From an uncultured Flavobacterium sp. (lineage in GTDB: Bacteria > Bacteroidota > Bacteroidia > Flavobacteriales > Flavobacteriaceae): DNA of 10,558 bases. Positions 1 to 6,252 of this stretch are shown here, piece by piece. Position 1 is the first letter of the stretch; each line of letters opens with the position of its first letter. The position numbers were made by a program, and so were the translations under genes. Under the pieces are notes generated by a model. That model searched no databases. It was not told where the DNA came from and saw only the letters and a program-made list of their open reading frames with translations. The DNA lies in contig NZ_CALFIG010000226.1 of the NCBI RefSeq assembly GCF_937876455.1, positions 1 through 10,558 of the forward strand, in the 5' to 3' direction.

Positions 1-495
1 TTCATCAGATATACCAAATGTTTGAGGAGTGGAAAGCACGTCATCATTATCTACGTCTTCAAGATTATTTTCTGTCGGATTCATATTTAAATAAATTCCT
101 GCCTTGTCTAAAATATTTTTATACGTAAAAATAGGCGCATTAAAACGCAAAGCTAATGCAATAGCATCTGAAGTGCGCGCATCAATAATTTCTTCTATTT
201 TATCACGTTCGCAAATTATGCTTGAAAAAAATACGCCATCTACTAATTTATGAATAATAACTTGTTTCACAACAATGTCAAATCGATCGGCAAAACTTTT
301 AAATAAATCGTGGGTTAAAGGACGTGGGGGTTTAATTTCTTTTTCTAAAGCAATGGCAATAGATTGAGCCTCAAAAGCTCCAATTACAATAGGTAATTTT
401 CTATCGCCATCTACCTCATTAAGAAGTAAGGCATAGGCGCCATTTTGGGTTTGGCTATAAGATATTCCTTTAATTGTTAGTTTAACTAAACTCAT
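1..495 (-). CDS. Bifunctional nuclease (BFN/DUF151) family protein, C-terminus cut by window edge
   Basis: An open frame of 165 codons starts at the ATG at 495-493 and is still open at base 1, so the 3' end is missing. The translation begins MSLVKLTIKGISYSQ and carries the BFN/DUF151 core: LPIVIGAFEAQSIAIALE at about residues 34-51, RPLTHDLFKSF at about 58-68, and IDARTSDAIALALR at about 104-117, followed by APIFT. This block pattern is characteristic of the family, whose members have been described as having DNase and RNase activity; the role in Flavobacteria is not established. Residues 140-165 are acidic and look like a linker. Bacteroidota members of the family usually continue for a few dozen more residues, so perhaps a fifth of the protein is missing. 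A strong terminator at 552-601 isolates it from etfA upstream, so it probably has its own promoter in the 56 bp before the start, although no clear TAnnTTTG box is visible there. The family call is secure; the cellular function is not. Confidence 0.9.
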   Translation of the reverse strand, partial: MSLVKLTIKGISYSQTQNGAYALLLNEVDGDRKLPIVIGAFEAQSIAIALEKEIKPPRPLTHDLFKSFADRFDIVVKQVIIHKLVDGVFFSSIICERDKIEEIIDARTSDAIALALRFNAPIFTYKNILDKAGIYLNMNPTENNLEDVDNDDVLSTPQTFGISDE

Positions 496-522
496 TTTCT
501 CTTAAATCATTATTCAAAAAAG

Positions 523-536
523 TGTACTAATGTACA
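523..536. repeat. Small inverted repeat upstream of the BFN gene
   Basis: TGTAC and GTACA arms (523-527 and 532-536) flank the spacer TAAT, 28 bp upstream of the BFN start codon and flanked by A/T runs. The position fits an operator or a chance AT-rich palindrome; nothing else supports a regulator. Confidence 0.3.
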
Positions 537-551
537 AAAAATGCACTAAAA

Positions 552-601
552 AAAGGGCTATCTAAACAAAGCTATTTCTAGATTAATTTAGATAGCCCTT
601 T
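552..601 (-). terminator. Intrinsic terminator of the etfBA operon
   Basis: A perfect 15-bp inverted repeat is formed by AAAGGGCTATCTAAA (552-566) and TTTAGATAGCCCTTT (587-601), with a 20-nt loop. Read on the minus strand, the hairpin starts 21 bases after the etfA stop codon, and the distal arm runs into a U tract (the A run at 547-554 on the plus strand). It should end the etfB-etfA transcript and insulate the BFN gene that follows in the same direction. Confidence 0.9.
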
Positions 602-622
602 GTGGGCACAATATATAAAAAA

Positions 623-1591
623 TTATGCGTTGTTTGCTTTGAATGTTTTTAATTTTTCAATCAATTTTGGCACAACATCAAAAGCATCGCCCACTACCCC
701 ATAATCAGCCACTTTGAAGAAAGGTGCTTCTGGATCAGTGTTAATAACTACTTTAACTTTTGATGAATTAATCCCCGCAATATGTTGAATGGCTCCTGAA
801 ATTCCTACTGCAATATATAAGTTTGCAGCTACTGGTTTTCCTGTTTGACCTACGTGTTCGCTATGTGGTCTCCAGCCAATATCCGAAACGGGTTTTGAAC
901 AAGCGGTTGCTGCTCCTAAAACAGATGCTAACTCTTCAATCATTCCCCAATTTTCTGGTCCTTTTAATCCTCTACCGGCAGAAACTACTATTTCGGCATC
1001 TGCAATGGTTACTTTTCCTGTTGATTTTTCAGCATTTGTCACTTTTACACTAAAATCTGTATCAGATAAACTAGGTGCAAATGCTTCTTCTGTTAACGAT
1101 ACAGGTGATTCTACTAACCCAAATGAATTTTTTGAAAGACCTAATACTTTTACATCTGTAGTCATTTCAGTAATTGAAAAGGCTTTATTTGAAAAGGCAT
1201 TTCTTTTTACTTGGAAAGGTGAAGTGCTTTCTGGTAATGCAATCACGTTTGAAGCAAAACCTGCATCTAAGCCTACAGCTACTAAAGGAGCAATATGTAA
1301 ACTATCTGTTGTTGAAGCAAAAACGATGATTTTTGCGTTTTCCTTTGTTGCTATTTGTTTTATAACATCTGCATAGGCTCTTGCATGAAAAGTATTCAAG
1401 TCTGAATTTGTAACATTCACCACTTTACTAACACCAAAAGTTGCTAATGAAGAAACATCTGAAGCGTTTATTGTAACAGCCGTAACAGTTGTTCCTAGCG
1501 AGTCTGCTACTTTTTTTGCATAAGAAGCAATTTCAAAAGATGTTTTTTTGAATTTTCCTTCGTTTGATTCTGTATATATTAAAACTGACAT
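623..1591 (-). CDS. etfA: Electron transfer flavoprotein alpha subunit
   Basis: EtfA is the FAD-carrying subunit of the soluble EtfAB heterodimer, which takes electrons from acyl-CoA and related dehydrogenases and hands them to ETF:quinone oxidoreductase or another acceptor. The 322-residue length is normal. The N-terminal half (about 1-180) is the variable adenine-nucleotide-alpha-hydrolase-like domain. The C-terminal FAD domain is clear: GRGLKGPENW at about 206-215, GQTGKPVA at about 248-255, YIAVGISGAIQHIAG at about 259-273, and NTDPEAPFFKVADYGVVGD at about 284-302, the ETF-alpha signature that holds FAD. The ATG at 1591-1589 gives the expected N-terminus, MSVLIYTES. It follows etfB with a 71-bp gap in the same direction and is closed by the terminator at 552-601, so etfB-etfA is very likely one operon. 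No key residue appears to be missing. Confidence 0.97.
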   Translation of the reverse strand: MSVLIYTESNEGKFKKTSFEIASYAKKVADSLGTTVTAVTINASDVSSLATFGVSKVVNVTNSDLNTFHARAYADVIKQIATKENAKIIVFASTTDSLHIAPLVAVGLDAGFASNVIALPESTSPFQVKRNAFSNKAFSITEMTTDVKVLGLSKNSFGLVESPVSLTEEAFAPSLSDTDFSVKVTNAEKSTGKVTIADAEIVVSAGRGLKGPENWGMIEELASVLGAATACSKPVSDIGWRPHSEHVGQTGKPVAANLYIAVGISGAIQHIAGINSSKVKVVINTDPEAPFFKVADYGVVGDAFDVVPKLIEKLKTFKANNA

Positions 1592-1601
1592 GTTTTTATA
1601 A

Positions 1602-1636
1602 GTTTATGTGTTGAAAAATTTTATCGTTTATGTGTT
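1602..1636. repeat. 11-bp direct repeat in the etfB-etfA gap
   Basis: GTTTATGTGTT occurs at 1602-1612 and again at 1626-1636, with a 24-bp period. Read in the direction of transcription, the copies are AACACATAAAC just upstream of the etfA start. No function can be assigned; the second copy runs towards the AACT-rich tract at 1640-1667. Confidence 0.6.
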
Positions 1637-1639
1637 TAG

Positions 1640-1667
1640 AAACTGAAACTTAAAGCTGAACACTAAA
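1640..1667. repeat. Degenerate AACT-type short tandem tract at the etfB end
   Basis: Imperfect units of six to seven bases (AAACTG, AAACTTA, AAGCTGA, ACACTAA) follow one another and run through the stop codon of etfB. The unit resembles the cleaner heptad tract at 6930-6964. It may be a degenerate copy of a dispersed intergenic repeat or merely low-complexity sequence. Confidence 0.4.
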
Positions 1668-2409
1668 TAACCTTCGCTTCGTTGTGCAACAAGTTTACTA
1701 ATTCGTCTAAATTATCTGCGCTAACTAATTTCACAGCAGATTTTGCCGCTGGTTTTTCAAATTTAACTGATTTTGTAGCTGCACTTGTAGCTACAGGTTC
1801 TACAATTTGTAAAACTTTAGTTCTTGCAGTCATGATTCCCCTCATATTTGGAATACGTAAATCTTTTTCCTCTACTAAGCCTTTTTTTCCAGCAATAACT
1901 AGTGGAAATGCCACAGAAGCGGTTTCTTTTCCACCGTCAATTTCTCTGATTGTTGTAGCCGTAGTTCCCGCAATTTCTAAACCAATACATGCATTCACAA
2001 AATTACACCCAAGTAATCCTGCTAACATCCCTGGTACCATTCCACCATTATAATCAATAGATTCTGTTCCTGCAATGATTAAGTCATATCCGCCTTGTTT
2101 CACTACATTTTCTAATTCTTTAGCTACTTGTAAACCATCAGTAGCAGTAGTATTTACACGAATAGCTTCGTCAGCACCAATAGCCAATGCTTTTCTTAAT
2201 GTAGCTTCAGCATCTGTTCCCCCTACATTAACAACAGTTACATGTGCACCTTGTTGTTCTTTTAAAAGTACGGCTTTAGTTAACCCAAATTCGTCATTTG
2301 GATTGATTACATATTGAACGCCATTCGTATCAAATTCTGTGTCATTATTCACAAAATTAATCTTTGAAGTAGTATCAGGTACGTGACTGATGCAAACTAA
2401 TATTTTCAT
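1663..2409 (-). CDS. etfB: Electron transfer flavoprotein beta subunit
   Basis: EtfB is the partner of EtfA and binds AMP (or a second FAD in bifurcating types). The 248-residue product starts MKILVCISHVPDTTSKI. Family landmarks are NPNDEFGLTKAVLLKE at about 36-51, GGTDAEATLRKALAIGADEAIRV at about 63-85 with its conserved ALAxGAD block, and the nucleotide-binding stretch AGTESIDYNGGMVPGMLA at about 113-130. The segment DLRIPNMRGIMTARTK at about 183-198 corresponds to the partner-recognition loop, which is shorter here than in human ETFB as I recall that sequence. The last ~45 residues form an Ala/Lys-rich tail that would wrap onto EtfA. The gene leads the operon, 71 bp ahead of etfA. The sequence does not settle whether the complex is bifurcating; gene context gives no bifurcating partner such as a butyryl-CoA dehydrogenase or FixCX. 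Confidence 0.96.
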   Translation of the reverse strand: MKILVCISHVPDTTSKINFVNNDTEFDTNGVQYVINPNDEFGLTKAVLLKEQQGAHVTVVNVGGTDAEATLRKALAIGADEAIRVNTTATDGLQVAKELENVVKQGGYDLIIAGTESIDYNGGMVPGMLAGLLGCNFVNACIGLEIAGTTATTIREIDGGKETASVAFPLVIAGKKGLVEEKDLRIPNMRGIMTARTKVLQIVEPVATSAATKSVKFEKPAAKSAVKLVSADNLDELVNLLHNEAKVI

Positions 2410-2436
2410 TATTCTATCTATTTTTTATTGATGCTA

Positions 2437-2444
2437 CGAAATTA
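2437..2444 (-). promoter_or_regulatory. Possible -7 box for etfBA
   Basis: On the minus strand this reads TAATTTCG, one mismatch from the Bacteroidota -7 consensus TAnnTTTG, and lies about 28 bp before the etfB start. No convincing TTTG-type -33 element is seen at the usual distance, so this is a weak call. Confidence 0.35.
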
Positions 2445-2453
2445 CAAAAAAAT

Positions 2454-2479
2454 GTTTTAACTAAAACTATGCATGCATA
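2454..2479. repeat. Two adjoining palindromes upstream of etfB
   Basis: GTTTTA and TAAAAC arms (2454-2459 and 2462-2467, 2-bp spacer) are followed immediately by the perfect 12-bp palindrome TATGCATGCATA (2468-2479). The pair lies 10-35 bp upstream of the possible etfB -7 box on the minus strand, where an activator or repressor would bind. No known regulator is assigned. Confidence 0.6.
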
Positions 2480-2551
2480 ATAAATATGAATTTTATAAAA
2501 ATAAGCTCTTAATTCTGATTAAAATCAAAAAAGTACAGCGTAAAAAATAGA

Positions 2552-2588
2552 TTTACTAAAAAGTTATCAAAGAAAACGTTTTAGTAAA
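2552..2588. repeat. 10-bp inverted repeat in the divergent region
   Basis: TTTACTAAAA (2552-2561) and TTTTAGTAAA (2579-2588) are perfect reverse complements with a 17-bp spacer. The right arm overlaps a perfect 10-bp palindrome AAAACGTTTT (2573-2582). The spacing puts the arm centres 27 bp apart. It lacks the GC-rich stem of a terminator, and an operator is more likely if it is functional. Confidence 0.5.
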
Positions 2589-2637
2589 AATACCACAAAA
2601 AAACTATCGGAACTTCATTTACTCATTAAAAAATTAT

Positions 2638-2645
2638 TATTTTTG
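2638..2645 (+). promoter_or_regulatory. -7 promoter box for pdhB
   Basis: TATTTTTG matches the Bacteroidota primary-sigma -7 consensus TAnnTTTG exactly. It lies 28 bp before the pdhB ATG, giving a 5' leader of roughly 20-25 nt. A clear -33 TTTG is not seen; TTTA at 2618-2621 is the nearest candidate, with a 16-bp spacer. Confidence 0.55.
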
Positions 2646-2673
2646 CCTTTCATTTAATAGGAAAAACATCAAA

Positions 2674-3651
2674 ATGAGAACAATACAATTTAGAGAAGCA
2701 GTTTGTGAAGCGATGAGCGAAGAAATGCGTCGTGACGAATCGGTATATTTAATGGGTGAAGAAGTTGCTGAATATAATGGTGCTTACAAAGCATCAAAAG
2801 GGATGTTAGATGAATTTGGTCCAAAGAGAGTTATTGATACGCCTATTGCCGAATTAGGTTTTGCAGGTATTGCAGTAGGTTCTGCTATGAATGGTTGTAG
2901 ACCTATTGTAGAATTTATGACATTCAACTTTTCTCTTGTAGGTATTGACCAGATCATCAATAACGCCGCAAAGATGAGACAGATGTCTGCAGGACAGTTT
3001 CCTATGCCTATGGTTTTTAGAGGTCCAACAGCTTCTGCTGGACAGTTAGGGGCTACACACTCGCAAGCCTTTGAAAATTGGTTTGCTAATACGCCAGGAT
3101 TAAAGGTAGTTGTTCCTTCAACGCCTTATGATGCAAAAGGCCTATTGAAAGCTGCTATTAGAGATAATGATCCTGTAATTTTTATGGAATCAGAACAAAT
3201 GTATGGTGATAAAGGAGAAGTGCCAGATGGAGATTACATTATTCCACTAGGAGTAGCAGATATAAAACGTGAAGGTACAGACGTTACTATTGTTTCTTTT
3301 GGTAAAATCATTAAAGAAGCCTTATCAGCTGCTGAAACTTTAGCTTCAGAAGGAATCTCATGTGAAATTATTGATTTACGTACTGTTAGACCTATGGACT
3401 ATGATTGTATAATTAACTCCGTTAAAAAAACAAATAGATTAATCGTTTTAGAAGAAGCTTGGCCATTTGCCTCTGTAGCTTCAGAAATCACTTATATGGT
3501 GCAAGAAAGAGCATTTGATTATTTAGATGCACCTATTCAAAGAATCACGACAGCTGACACACCTGCACCCTATTCGCCAACACTTTTAAAAGAATGGTTG
3601 CCTAATAGTGAAGATGTAATCAAAGCTGTTAAAAAAGTTTTATACAAATAG
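2674..3651 (+). CDS. pdhB: Pyruvate dehydrogenase E1 component, beta subunit
   Basis: With E1-alpha, this subunit carries out the thiamine-diphosphate-dependent decarboxylation of pyruvate and reductive acetylation of the E2 lipoyl domain, feeding acetyl-CoA to the TCA cycle. The 325-residue length is standard. The pyrimidine-binding domain contains MGEEVAEYNGAYKASKG at about 27-43 and DTPIAELGFAGIAVGSAM with the conserved Glu at about residue 60 that activates the thiazolium cofactor. GPTASAGQLGATHSQ follows with the conserved His at about 129, then LKVVVPSTPYDAKGLLKAAI. The C-terminal transketolase-like domain includes DLRTVRPMD and VLEEAWPFASVASEI. The resemblance is to PDH rather than branched-chain E1-beta, a judgement from overall pattern. 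The gene stands alone: no E1-alpha, E2 or E3 is in the window, so the complex must be completed from elsewhere. It has its own -7 box and a terminator at 3677-3708. Confidence 0.95.
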   Translation: MRTIQFREAVCEAMSEEMRRDESVYLMGEEVAEYNGAYKASKGMLDEFGPKRVIDTPIAELGFAGIAVGSAMNGCRPIVEFMTFNFSLVGIDQIINNAAKMRQMSAGQFPMPMVFRGPTASAGQLGATHSQAFENWFANTPGLKVVVPSTPYDAKGLLKAAIRDNDPVIFMESEQMYGDKGEVPDGDYIIPLGVADIKREGTDVTIVSFGKIIKEALSAAETLASEGISCEIIDLRTVRPMDYDCIINSVKKTNRLIVLEEAWPFASVASEITYMVQERAFDYLDAPIQRITTADTPAPYSPTLLKEWLPNSEDVIKAVKKVLYK

Positions 3652-3668
3652 AAAAATAATTTTTTGTA

Positions 3669-3676
3669 TACCTTTG
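3669..3676 (+). promoter_or_regulatory. -7 promoter box abutting the pdhB terminator
   Basis: TACCTTTG matches TAnnTTTG exactly and ends one base before the terminator hairpin of pdhB. Transcription from it would begin inside the left arm of that hairpin, about 40 bp before the GTG start of the DUF5686 gene. There is no good -33 element, so initiation here is a proposal. Confidence 0.45.
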
Positions 3677-3708
3677 AAACTTCATCTATCTAGGTGAAGT
3701 TTTTTTTT
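3677..3708 (+). terminator. Intrinsic terminator of pdhB
   Basis: AAACTTCATCT (3677-3687) pairs with AGGTGAAGTTT (3692-3702) over 11 bp, including one U-G pair, with a 4-nt loop. A run of nine T bases extends from 3700 to 3708. It sits 25 bp after the pdhB stop codon. Confidence 0.88.
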
Positions 3709-3721
3709 AAACCAAATAACT

Positions 3722-6202
3722 GTGAACAAAATACTTGCCCTACTCTTGTTGCTTTCAACCCTAACCTTTTCCCAAACCAAGGTTAGCGGAGTTGTAATTG
3801 ACGAAAAAAACAATCCTATTTCCTATTCAACTATTGCCTTTAAAAATTCAGCCGAAGGGGTAATGACTGATGAAAATGGTAAATTTTATTTAGAATCAAA
3901 GAAAAATTATTCCATCATTGTAATTTCAAATTTAGGATACAAATCCAAAGAAATCACATTGACAGGCATTCATAATTATGATTTAAAAATTACACTTGCT
4001 ACAGATAACGAAATAGAAGAAGTAAAAATCTATTCTGGCAAAACATCAAAGAAAAATAATCCAGCAATTGATATACTGCGAAAAATTTGGGAACGAAAAA
4101 AGAAAAATGGGTTGCGTCAATTTGACCAATACCATTATGAAAAATATGAAAAAATAGAGTTTGACATCAATTCTATTGACAGTACATTTATGAAAAATAA
4201 AGTATTTAAAGGTATGGAATTTATCTTTAAACACGTGGATACGTCTGGAATAACAGGAAAAAACTATTTGCCTATTTTTATTAATGAAACCATTAGTGAA
4301 GTGTATGGCGATAATGTTAACAAAAAAGATAAAGAAATTTTAAAAGCGAATAAATATTCAGGCTTTGGTAATGCAAATAATGATGGCGTAAATGCTTTTT
4401 TAAAAGATTTATATGCAGAATACGATATTTACAATAATTACTTAAAATTCTTTGATAAAGATTTTGTGAGTCCCTTGTCGCGGACTGGTATTCAAGTATA
4501 CAACTATGTATTAGCAGATAGTACTTTTATAGATAAAAAATGGTGCTACAATATTGTATATTATCCTAGACGAAAAAACGAACTTACTTTTAAAGGTGAT
4601 TTTTGGGTAAATGATTCCACTTTTGCTATTAAAAGCATCAACTTAGAAGCAAGTAAAAGTGCAAATATTAACTGGGTTAGAGATATTTATATTGAACAAG
4701 AATTTGATGTATTAAATGATTCGGTATTTTTATTAAAACGGGACCACATGATGACTGATTTTGCTTTGACAAAAAAAGAAAAATCCAGTGGTATGTATGG
4801 AAAACGAACTACTCTCTTTAAAAATCATGACTTCAATACTAAAAAGGATGAAAAATTTTATAGAGAAACGGTAAATGAATTTGATAAAGAAGTATATACT
4901 AAATCCGAAGAGTATTGGAACGAAAATAGATTTGAAAGCCTCAATTCAAATGAAAAAGGCATTTACCAGATGCTCGACACTTTAAAAACGGTACCCAAAT
5001 TTAAGCGTTTTTATAATTTAGTATCTATTTTAGGAAGTGGCTATATTCAAGTAAAGAATTTTGATATTGGTCCGCTTTTTTCAACTATTGGTTTTAATGA
5101 TGTGGAAGGTTATCGCATTCGATTAGGCGGTCGAACTTATTTTGGACCAAATGATCAATGGCGTGTACAAGGTTACACCGCCTATGGATTTAAAGACCAA
5201 AAATTTAAATATGGAATTCTTGGAAAATACATGTTTAATAAAAAAAATAGATTTATCGTTTCACTCGGAAACCGAAGAGATGTAGAGCAAATGGGCGTAA
5301 GTTTAACCACTTCTAATGATGTTTTAGGAAGAAGTTTTGCTTCATCTTCTTATTTTTCTTCTGGTATTAACGACAAATTAACGCATGTGAATTTAACAAC
5401 GCTTGGATTTGAAATTGAACCTGTTAAGAATTTAGTTTTCCAAAGTACTTTATCTTACCGTACACTAGAATCTGCATCATCTACCTTTAAATTAGACTAT
5501 TTTGCCGATGCCAATCGAACAATTACCGCTAACAAAGTGCGTCAATCCGAGATTAATTTTATGATTGACTATACACCTAATCGAAAAATGGTAGGCTATG
5601 GTGTAGATAGAATTGAAGTAGATTTAAATTATCCGCGCTTTTTTGTTAACTATTCACAAGGGCTAAAAGGTGTTCTAGATAGTGATTTTAGCTATTCTAA
5701 ACTACAATTATTCTATCGTCAACCTTTATTAATTGGAGGTTTTGGAAGATTATTTACCACAATAGAAGTAGGAAAAACATTTGGCACTGTTCCATTAGGA
5801 TTGATGGGAATCATTCCTGGAAATCAATCCTATTTTATTATTGATAACACGTATAACCTACTCAACTATTACGACTTTGTTGCAGATCAATACTCTTCAT
5901 TACATATTGAACATAATTTTAATGGTCGTTTATTTTCAAGAGTTCCAATGTTGCGAAAATTAAATTGGAGAGAAATAATAGGTTTCAAAGCTGTTTATGG
6001 ATCAGTTTCACCCGAAAACAAAGCTATTAACGCTTCAGGGTTAAATTATATTGCACCAGTTGATGGCTATTTCGAATACCATGCAGGAATTGGAAATATT
6101 TTTAAAGTAGCCCGAATTGATTGCGCATGGCGAGGAAGTTATTTTGACTTACCCGATGCTAGAAAATTTACTATCCGCGTAGGTTTTGGATTCTATTTTT
6201 AA
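3722..6202 (+). CDS. DUF5686 outer-membrane protein with carboxypeptidase regulatory-like domain
   Basis: An 826-residue exported protein of the DUF5686 family common in Bacteroidota. It opens with a type I signal peptide (MNKILALLLLLSTLTFSQ), with likely cleavage near residue 17-18 before QTKVSG. A CarboxypepD_reg-like beta-sandwich follows (about 20-95; VSGVVIDEKNNPISYSTI, TDENGKF, ISNLGYKSKEI), the domain also found at the N-terminus of SusC-like and related outer-membrane proteins. Residues ~100-400 are the conserved periplasmic DUF5686 part. From about 430 to the end, alternating aromatic/polar strands with Gly turns suggest a beta-barrel, and the protein ends FTIRVGFGFYF with a terminal Phe, as Bam-assembled barrels do. 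The start is GTG: no other in-frame start preserves the signal peptide. Substrate and function are unknown; a role in surface or envelope transport is only inferred. The glycosylase gene follows after 50 bp with no terminator, so the two may be co-transcribed. Confidence 0.9.
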   Translation: MNKILALLLLLSTLTFSQTKVSGVVIDEKNNPISYSTIAFKNSAEGVMTDENGKFYLESKKNYSIIVISNLGYKSKEITLTGIHNYDLKITLATDNEIEEVKIYSGKTSKKNNPAIDILRKIWERKKKNGLRQFDQYHYEKYEKIEFDINSIDSTFMKNKVFKGMEFIFKHVDTSGITGKNYLPIFINETISEVYGDNVNKKDKEILKANKYSGFGNANNDGVNAFLKDLYAEYDIYNNYLKFFDKDFVSPLSRTGIQVYNYVLADSTFIDKKWCYNIVYYPRRKNELTFKGDFWVNDSTFAIKSINLEASKSANINWVRDIYIEQEFDVLNDSVFLLKRDHMMTDFALTKKEKSSGMYGKRTTLFKNHDFNTKKDEKFYRETVNEFDKEVYTKSEEYWNENRFESLNSNEKGIYQMLDTLKTVPKFKRFYNLVSILGSGYIQVKNFDIGPLFSTIGFNDVEGYRIRLGGRTYFGPNDQWRVQGYTAYGFKDQKFKYGILGKYMFNKKNRFIVSLGNRRDVEQMGVSLTTSNDVLGRSFASSSYFSSGINDKLTHVNLTTLGFEIEPVKNLVFQSTLSYRTLESASSTFKLDYFADANRTITANKVRQSEINFMIDYTPNRKMVGYGVDRIEVDLNYPRFFVNYSQGLKGVLDSDFSYSKLQLFYRQPLLIGGFGRLFTTIEVGKTFGTVPLGLMGIIPGNQSYFIIDNTYNLLNYYDFVADQYSSLHIEHNFNGRLFSRVPMLRKLNWREIIGFKAVYGSVSPENKAINASGLNYIAPVDGYFEYHAGIGNIFKVARIDCAWRGSYFDLPDARKFTIRVGFGFYF

Positions 6203-6252
6203 ATTTAAACCTTCATAATTCAAAATTCGTTAATCGAAATTCTTTGTTATTT

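Larger units (their letters stand above)
2410..2673. other. Divergent etfB/pdhB intergenic region
   Basis: These 264 bp contain no credible gene and separate two divergently transcribed units, so they should hold both promoters. Visible content: a possible etfB -7 box at 2437-2444, two adjoining palindromes at 2454-2479, a widely spaced 10-bp inverted repeat at 2552-2588 with a perfect AAAACGTTTT palindrome inside it, and the pdhB -7 box at 2638-2645. The composition is strongly AT-rich with many A runs. Confidence 0.8.

Noticed and set aside
1005..1376. Long plus-strand open frame opposite etfA (123 codons)
   Set aside because: It is fully antisense to a conserved gene, and the protein has no recognisable domain and the composition expected of a shadow frame.
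1682..2317. Two plus-strand open frames opposite etfB
   Set aside because: Both lie entirely within the antisense of EtfB, whose reading frame is strongly conserved; no start context or homology supports them.
6244..6252. TTG start three codons upstream of the glycosylase ATG
   Set aside because: The extra residues add nothing conserved, and ATG is the favoured start.
6203..6252. Possible promoter between the DUF5686 and glycosylase genes (ATTCTTTG)
   Set aside because: It lacks the TA of the -7 consensus and has no -33 element; co-transcription is equally likely.
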